Source of the DNA: Bacteroidales bacterium
GTDB lineage: Bacteria > Bacteroidota > Bacteroidia > Bacteroidales > DTU049
Length of the DNA stretch: 11,138 bases
NCBI GenBank assembly: GCA_018432645.1
Contig: JAHDSP010000092.1
Location: 1-11,138 of the forward strand
Reading direction: 5' to 3'
Shown: positions 7,560 to 11,138 of the stretch, piece by piece
Position numbering within the stretch: the stretch's first letter is position 1
Layout of the letters: each line of letters opens with the position of its first letter
Translations under genes and position numbers: made by a program
Notes under the pieces: generated by a model
The model's database searches: none
What the model was told of the DNA's origin: nothing
The model's input: the letters and a program-made list of their open reading frames with translations, nothing else

Positions 7560-9023
7560 TTATTCTTTTCTATTTATCTTTTTGATTACAAACTGGACCC
7601 ACGGATCTTTTATAGGATTATTAAAATTAGGTTGAGCCCATGGCAATGGGAAATCTATATCTATAGGCTCACGATTGTACTCTGGGAATTGTGTAAACTC
7701 TAATAAACTAAGTGAAAAAGAAATTTTTGAATTGGGTAAATATATTCGTTTACTTTGCCCGAAAGTACCTTTTTTTGTACCACCTGGTGGTAACCCTACC
7801 AAAAAAGTGTTTGGTCTATGAGATAAAAGGTTAGCAGCTAGAGCAGCAGCAGATATACTTCCGCCATCAGTCAAAACATAGATATTGCCATCGAAATGTT
7901 TTTTATGTGGTTTAGTTGCTTTTCTCTCTTCATATAATACTGGACCATTATAGCCAGCTTTTAGCAACCTCATTTCTTTATTATTAATAGAATTCAAAGT
8001 TAAAAAGAAATTATACCATTCACGTTGAGTTTGACCGTTATTCAAAAGTATTTTATCTGTCCATTTACTAGGGTGGACTCTATAATTTTTGACAAAAATA
8101 AAAGGTTCAGTCATAAAATATTTCAAGAAATCCTCAGCTACTCTTACATATCCACCTAGGTTACCACGCAAATCAATGATTAAATTCTCAATTTTGTATT
8201 TCCTCAAATTAGATAAAACTATTGGCATTAGCTGTGAAGGTGTATTGTAAGAATTATTTAGAAAATCAGAAACATATAAATATGCAGTATTTATTTCTGG
8301 ATAAATAGCAAACTTATAAGGATTATTTAAATCTTCTAGATAAGGAGAGAAAAAAGATTGTGAACTTTCTATATCACGCATAGAAATACCATCTATACTG
8401 TATTGGAAAGTATCATTTGACATTTCATTGAGTAATATGCAAGAATTAAAATTTTTCACTTGATAGACTATAGGAAAATAATAATAAAATAATAAAGAAG
8501 CATTATTGTCTTTTGTGGCCTTCAGTCCAATATCTGCATTACTTAAATCAGATAATGTATTGTAAATCTCTATAGCATCAATATCATTTATGGATAAAAT
8601 ACGAGTATTTACAAAAAATGAATCCCTAGCTATATCTTTTAATAAATAAATTTTACCATTATCAAAAGCTACTACTCCACCAAAAAATTTAGGAAAAATC
8701 TTTTGGTAAGCATAATAATCTAAATTTAACGTTAAATGCGAATCATCAATTTTAGAAAAAATAGTAACTAATCTAATAAAGAATTCATCAATGCTAATAC
8801 TATCATCAATAGATAAAAAAATATTAGAAAAAGCATTTTTTAAATATATGGAGTCTGATACTTCATTAATATTAGGATGAGATTGAGTAAGATATTGGTA
8901 TAAAGTTGATAAATCTGTATATGCCTCAAGTTTAGATAATTTTACATTATCATAATTTTGAGCTGATAAATTAAAATTTATTAAAATAAAAATAATAAAA
9001 ATTATTCTAAAAAATATTTTCAC
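7560..9023 (-). CDS. Exported S41-family peptidase (tail-specific/tricorn-like fold)
   Basis: With a GTG start at 9023 the product is 487 residues and begins with a clear signal peptide (about 1-21, ending LSA before Gln), so it acts in the periplasm or as an envelope-anchored enzyme. KIDDSHLTL at 91-99 holds the likely catalytic H96. A PDZ-like piece, RILSINDIDA, lies at 141-150. IIDLRGNLGG at 282-291 is the conserved S41 core strand. LTDGGSISAAA at 384-394 holds the probable nucleophile S391. The segment VGLPPGGTKKGTFGQ at 409-423 corresponds to the usual VGEPTGG, but with Leu in place of Glu; no Lys sits where CtpA/Tsp enzymes have it. The substrate is unknown. An ATG at 9089 would add 22 residues and overlap the antiporter gene by 17 bases, but a TATATTTG box at 9042-9035 lies inside that extension, so I prefer the GTG. 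It is followed after 2 bases by dacB. The start is less certain than the family. Confidence 0.85.
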   Translation of the reverse strand: MKIFFRIIFIIFILINFNLSAQNYDNVKLSKLEAYTDLSTLYQYLTQSHPNINEVSDSIYLKNAFSNIFLSIDDSISIDEFFIRLVTIFSKIDDSHLTLNLDYYAYQKIFPKFFGGVVAFDNGKIYLLKDIARDSFFVNTRILSINDIDAIEIYNTLSDLSNADIGLKATKDNNASLLFYYYFPIVYQVKNFNSCILLNEMSNDTFQYSIDGISMRDIESSQSFFSPYLEDLNNPYKFAIYPEINTAYLYVSDFLNNSYNTPSQLMPIVLSNLRKYKIENLIIDLRGNLGGYVRVAEDFLKYFMTEPFIFVKNYRVHPSKWTDKILLNNGQTQREWYNFFLTLNSINNKEMRLLKAGYNGPVLYEERKATKPHKKHFDGNIYVLTDGGSISAAALAANLLSHRPNTFLVGLPPGGTKKGTFGQSKRIYLPNSKISFSLSLLEFTQFPEYNREPIDIDFPLPWAQPNFNNPIKDPWVQFVIKKINRKE

Positions 9024-9034
9024 TCTTTTTTTTG

Positions 9035-9042
9035 CAAATATA
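9035..9042 (-). promoter_or_regulatory. -7 promoter box of the S41 peptidase-dacB pair
   Basis: The minus strand reads TATATTTG, an exact TAnnTTTG match, followed by GCAAA just as at the left transposase promoter. It ends 11 bases before the GTG at 9023, so the leader would be only a few bases. It would let the peptidase and dacB be expressed independently of the antiporter gene ahead of them. No clear -33 element is visible. Confidence 0.45.
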
Positions 9043-9072
9043 ATAAAATACCATATTAATGAAGAACTAAAT

Positions 9073-10533
9073 TCAAGTAATTTTCTCAAAATTACTTAAT
9101 ATTTCATCAATAGCCATATCAATATTATTTTTCTCTACTAGTACATACAAAATATCACCTGGTAGAATAACAGTTTGCCCAGAAGGTGCTATCACCTCAT
9201 TATTTCTATTAATCATTGTTATAGTACTATTGGGAGGTAAATTAAGATCAGCTATAAGACATTCTCCACTATACAATTCATCATCAATAAAAATCTCTAT
9301 TAACTCTACATCTGTATCATGCACAGTAACTAATTCCATAGAATTTAAAACATTTTTCCTTTTTTTAGTACCTAATTTTAATAGGTTAGCTATTTTATTC
9401 AAAGTTGATCCTTGCACTACAATAGATAAAATAACTGCGATAAAAATGATATTAAACATTTGATGGTTAGGATCTAATCCCGCAATTAAAGGATAAGTAG
9501 CTAAAACAATTGGCACAGTGCCTCTAATGCCACTCCAACTTATAAAAGTTTTTTTCTGTATAGATAATTTAGTAAAAGCAGTTAACAAAAACACTGAAAC
9601 TGGACGAGCTACTAAAGTCAAAATTAAAAATAATCCTATACCATATAAATAAATCTCTGGAAATTTACTTGGTAAAGCTAAAAGCCCTAAGAGAACGTAA
9701 ATAATAACGTTAGTAATAAAAGATAATGTATCTGTAAATGCAGCGATTCTATTATTATAGGGGAGCTTAGTGTTGCCTAATATTAAACCTGTAAAAAATA
9801 CTGCCATCAAGCCATTAGCATTACATAATTCTGCTATACCAAAACTAAAAAATATGATTCCAATTATCAATAAGTGATAGTATCCAGCATCTAGATCTTT
9901 AATCTTCTTTATAATTATTTTACTTAAAACTCCTATTAAAATGCCAATTGCTATACCACCAATAAATAACCATAAAAAAATTAATATTGTAGAAAATGTA
10001 TTAAAATTATATCCTTGGAATAATTGAATCAAAAAAGTAGTAAAAATAATTGCCATTGGATCATTAGTGGCAGATTCTAGCTTTATTAATGATGTTGTTT
10101 GCTTATCAATATTGCTACCTCTCAAAATAGAAAATATAGCTGAAGCATCTGTGGATGAGATAATAGCTGACAATAATAGTGAGTGTAAAAAATCCCATTT
10201 GAAAATTAAAGAAAATAATAATGCACAAATGACGCCTGTCAATAAAACACCAATACTAGATAATAATAGTGCAGGCTTCAAAATATTTTTTAAATCTTTA
10301 ATTTTTGTTTCATAACCACCTGCGAACAGAATAAACATCAGAGCGATATCAGTTATTTGTTTTGTAAGCTCTGCATTATCAAAATATATAATACCTGTTA
10401 CATCACTACCAAAAATAATACCAATAGCTAAAGCTATTAAAATAAGCGGTACATTCCAATGTTTAAAAAAAGATGCAATCAAAACGATCAAAGCTATAAT
10501 TAATCCGATCAGAAGAAAAATAGATAAATGCAT
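9073..10533 (-). CDS. CPA1-type potassium (or sodium)/proton antiporter with C-terminal TrkA-C domain
   Basis: This inner-membrane exchanger moves K+ or Na+ out in return for protons, controlling cytoplasmic pH and ion content. From the ATG at 10533 it has 486 residues: a dozen or so hydrophobic helices to about 380, then a soluble tail. Family motifs are SSTDASAIFSILR at 126-138, LESATNDPMAI at 152-162 with the ion-binding N157-D158 pair, and SGIRGTVPIVLATYPL at 334-349 with the conserved R337. Residues about 400-480 form a TrkA-C-like regulatory domain (GECLIADLNLPPNSTI, LPGDILYVLV). This matches the NhaP2/CvrA branch, but the extra CorC-type domain of the longer E. coli protein is absent. 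An ATG at 10614 would add 27 residues, but a TAAATTTG promoter box lies within that extension and MHLSIFLLIGLI is a natural start. Ion specificity cannot be read from sequence. Confidence 0.92.
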   Translation of the reverse strand: MHLSIFLLIGLIIALIVLIASFFKHWNVPLILIALAIGIIFGSDVTGIIYFDNAELTKQITDIALMFILFAGGYETKIKDLKNILKPALLLSSIGVLLTGVICALLFSLIFKWDFLHSLLLSAIISSTDASAIFSILRGSNIDKQTTSLIKLESATNDPMAIIFTTFLIQLFQGYNFNTFSTILIFLWLFIGGIAIGILIGVLSKIIIKKIKDLDAGYYHLLIIGIIFFSFGIAELCNANGLMAVFFTGLILGNTKLPYNNRIAAFTDTLSFITNVIIYVLLGLLALPSKFPEIYLYGIGLFLILTLVARPVSVFLLTAFTKLSIQKKTFISWSGIRGTVPIVLATYPLIAGLDPNHQMFNIIFIAVILSIVVQGSTLNKIANLLKLGTKKRKNVLNSMELVTVHDTDVELIEIFIDDELYSGECLIADLNLPPNSTITMINRNNEVIAPSGQTVILPGDILYVLVEKNNIDMAIDEILSNFEKIT

Positions 10534-10569
10534 AATAAGAATATTAAATAAATTAATATTAAAGCATGG

Positions 10570-10577
10570 CAAATTTA
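10570..10577 (-). promoter_or_regulatory. -7 promoter box of the antiporter gene
   Basis: The minus strand reads TAAATTTG, an exact TAnnTTTG match, ending 36 bases before the ATG at 10533. The predicted leader is about 30 bases, similar to secDF. A T-run lies at the -33 distance but no perfect TTTG. The box falls inside the longer alternative frame from 10614, which argues against that start. Confidence 0.5.
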
Positions 10578-10658
10578 ATAAAAAAATGTTTTTTAAAAGG
10601 AACTGATTTATCATGTCATGAAATTGTTAGAAGTAGTATGATCGTGAGCGAATATATG

Positions 10659-10674
10659 TAACATTTTTATGTTA
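10659..10674. repeat. Short inverted repeat in the divergent promoter region
   Basis: TAACAT at 10659-10664 and ATGTTA at 10669-10674 are exact reverse complements around four T. The site lies between the divergent antiporter and transposase starts, 36 bases upstream of the transposase -7 box. It could be a small operator, or chance in AT-rich DNA. Confidence 0.25.
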
Positions 10675-10709
10675 TACTTTAAATATTTTATTATTTAAAT
10701 AAAATTTAT

Positions 10710-10717
10710 TAATTTTG
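10710..10717 (+). promoter_or_regulatory. -7 promoter box of the right transposase
   Basis: TAATTTTG matches TAnnTTTG exactly and ends 17 bases before the ATG at 10735, the same distance as at the left transposase. No clear -33 element is visible. Confidence 0.45.
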
Positions 10718-10734
10718 TTGAAAATTTTATAATT

Positions 10735-11138
10735 ATGAAAGATTTATTTGCGAACACCGATGAATACTTGGCTCTACCCAAGGATCATAAGCGTGATTTC
10801 CTTGATGAGCTATATCAATATCTCGTCAATAACAATGCTACTGCTGTAGATTACCAAAAAGTAAAAATTAAATCTACTGCAGCCATTTGTCCAGATTGTA
10901 GAAGCGAGAATGTTATAAAAGCGGGCAAAAGAAATGGTAGACAAGTTTACAAATGCAAAACCTGCGGTTATCAATTTCGTGAAACTGCTCGCACCTTTGT
11001 TTATCGCATGAGAAAATATCCATTAATGCTCGATTACATGAGATGTATGCTCGAGGGTAAAAGTTTGCGAGCTTGTGCTGATGAGGTGGGCATTTGTTTG
11101 AAAACAAGTTTTGAATGGCGACACAAAATATTAGCTGC
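10735..11138 (+). CDS. IS1595/ISXO2-type transposase, N-terminal part (cut by window edge)
   Basis: From the ATG at 10735 the frame is open for 134 codons to the window edge. It carries the same architecture as the left-end gene: a zinc ribbon at about residues 52-77 (CPDC ... CKTC, then GYQFR), a helical segment with RCMLEGKSLRACADEVGI, and TSFEWRHKIL. It aligns with the left protein without a gap, and about 65 of 134 residues match by hand count, so it is a homologue and not a recent copy. The DDE domain lies beyond the window. No frameshift or stop occurs in the visible part. No terminal inverted repeat was recognised upstream, and the region ahead of the ATG does not resemble that of the left gene. 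It faces outward, away from the housekeeping genes. Confidence 0.85.
   Translation, partial: MKDLFANTDEYLALPKDHKRDFLDELYQYLVNNNATAVDYQKVKIKSTAAICPDCRSENVIKAGKRNGRQVYKCKTCGYQFRETARTFVYRMRKYPLMLDYMRCMLEGKSLRACADEVGICLKTSFEWRHKILA

Noticed and set aside
10913-11107. Minus-strand frame of 64 codons rich in Cys
   Set aside because: It is the antisense shadow of the right-hand transposase; the Cys codons mirror that gene's own composition.
1-11138. Composite transposon carrying the whole window
   Set aside because: The flanking transposases are only about half identical, no terminal repeats were found, and the cargo is core housekeeping genes.

Overview
The window looks like a chromosomal piece from an AT-rich member of the Bacteroidota (by eye roughly 30 % G+C). 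Three things point there. SecD and SecF are fused into one polypeptide with an enlarged periplasmic head. Several genes are preceded by a match to the Bacteroidota -7 promoter box TAnnTTTG. The protein set is of an ordinary Bacteroidota type. I cannot place it more precisely. No tRNA, rRNA, CRISPR array or phage module is visible.

Layout. (1) 1-436, minus strand: the 5' part of an IS1595/ISXO2-type transposase, cut by the window edge. (2) 437-1195: about 760 bases without an intact gene, holding that transposase's promoter, a perfect 18-bp hairpin, a decayed minus-strand reading frame with three internal stops, a 29-base palindrome, an 18-bp inverted repeat and the secDF promoter. (3) 1196-6025, plus strand: secDF, then an omega-amidase-type nitrilase, then nadC, closely spaced and probably largely co-transcribed. 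(4) 6061-10533, minus strand, transcribed towards group 3: a CPA1-type cation/proton antiporter, an exported S41 peptidase and a PBP4-type D-Ala-D-Ala carboxypeptidase (dacB). The peptidase stop and dacB start are only 2 bases apart. (5) 10735-11138, plus strand: the 5' part of a second transposase, related to the first.

How the genes fit together. SecDF drives late steps of Sec export, which the S41 peptidase and PBP4 both need since each carries a signal peptide. PBP4, the S41 peptidase and the antiporter form an envelope and ion-homeostasis group. The nitrilase and NadC are soluble enzymes: amide repair or transamination by-product clearance, and de novo NAD synthesis. The two convergent groups meet in a 35-base gap with no evident terminator.

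The core is ordinary housekeeping DNA, and I see no new defence or mobile system. The most useful observations are: the two outward-facing transposase homologues at the window ends; the decayed DNA at 523-1053; and -7 promoter boxes that lie inside the longest possible reading frames of secDF, the S41 peptidase and the antiporter, which argue for shorter true N-termini than a longest-frame call would give.
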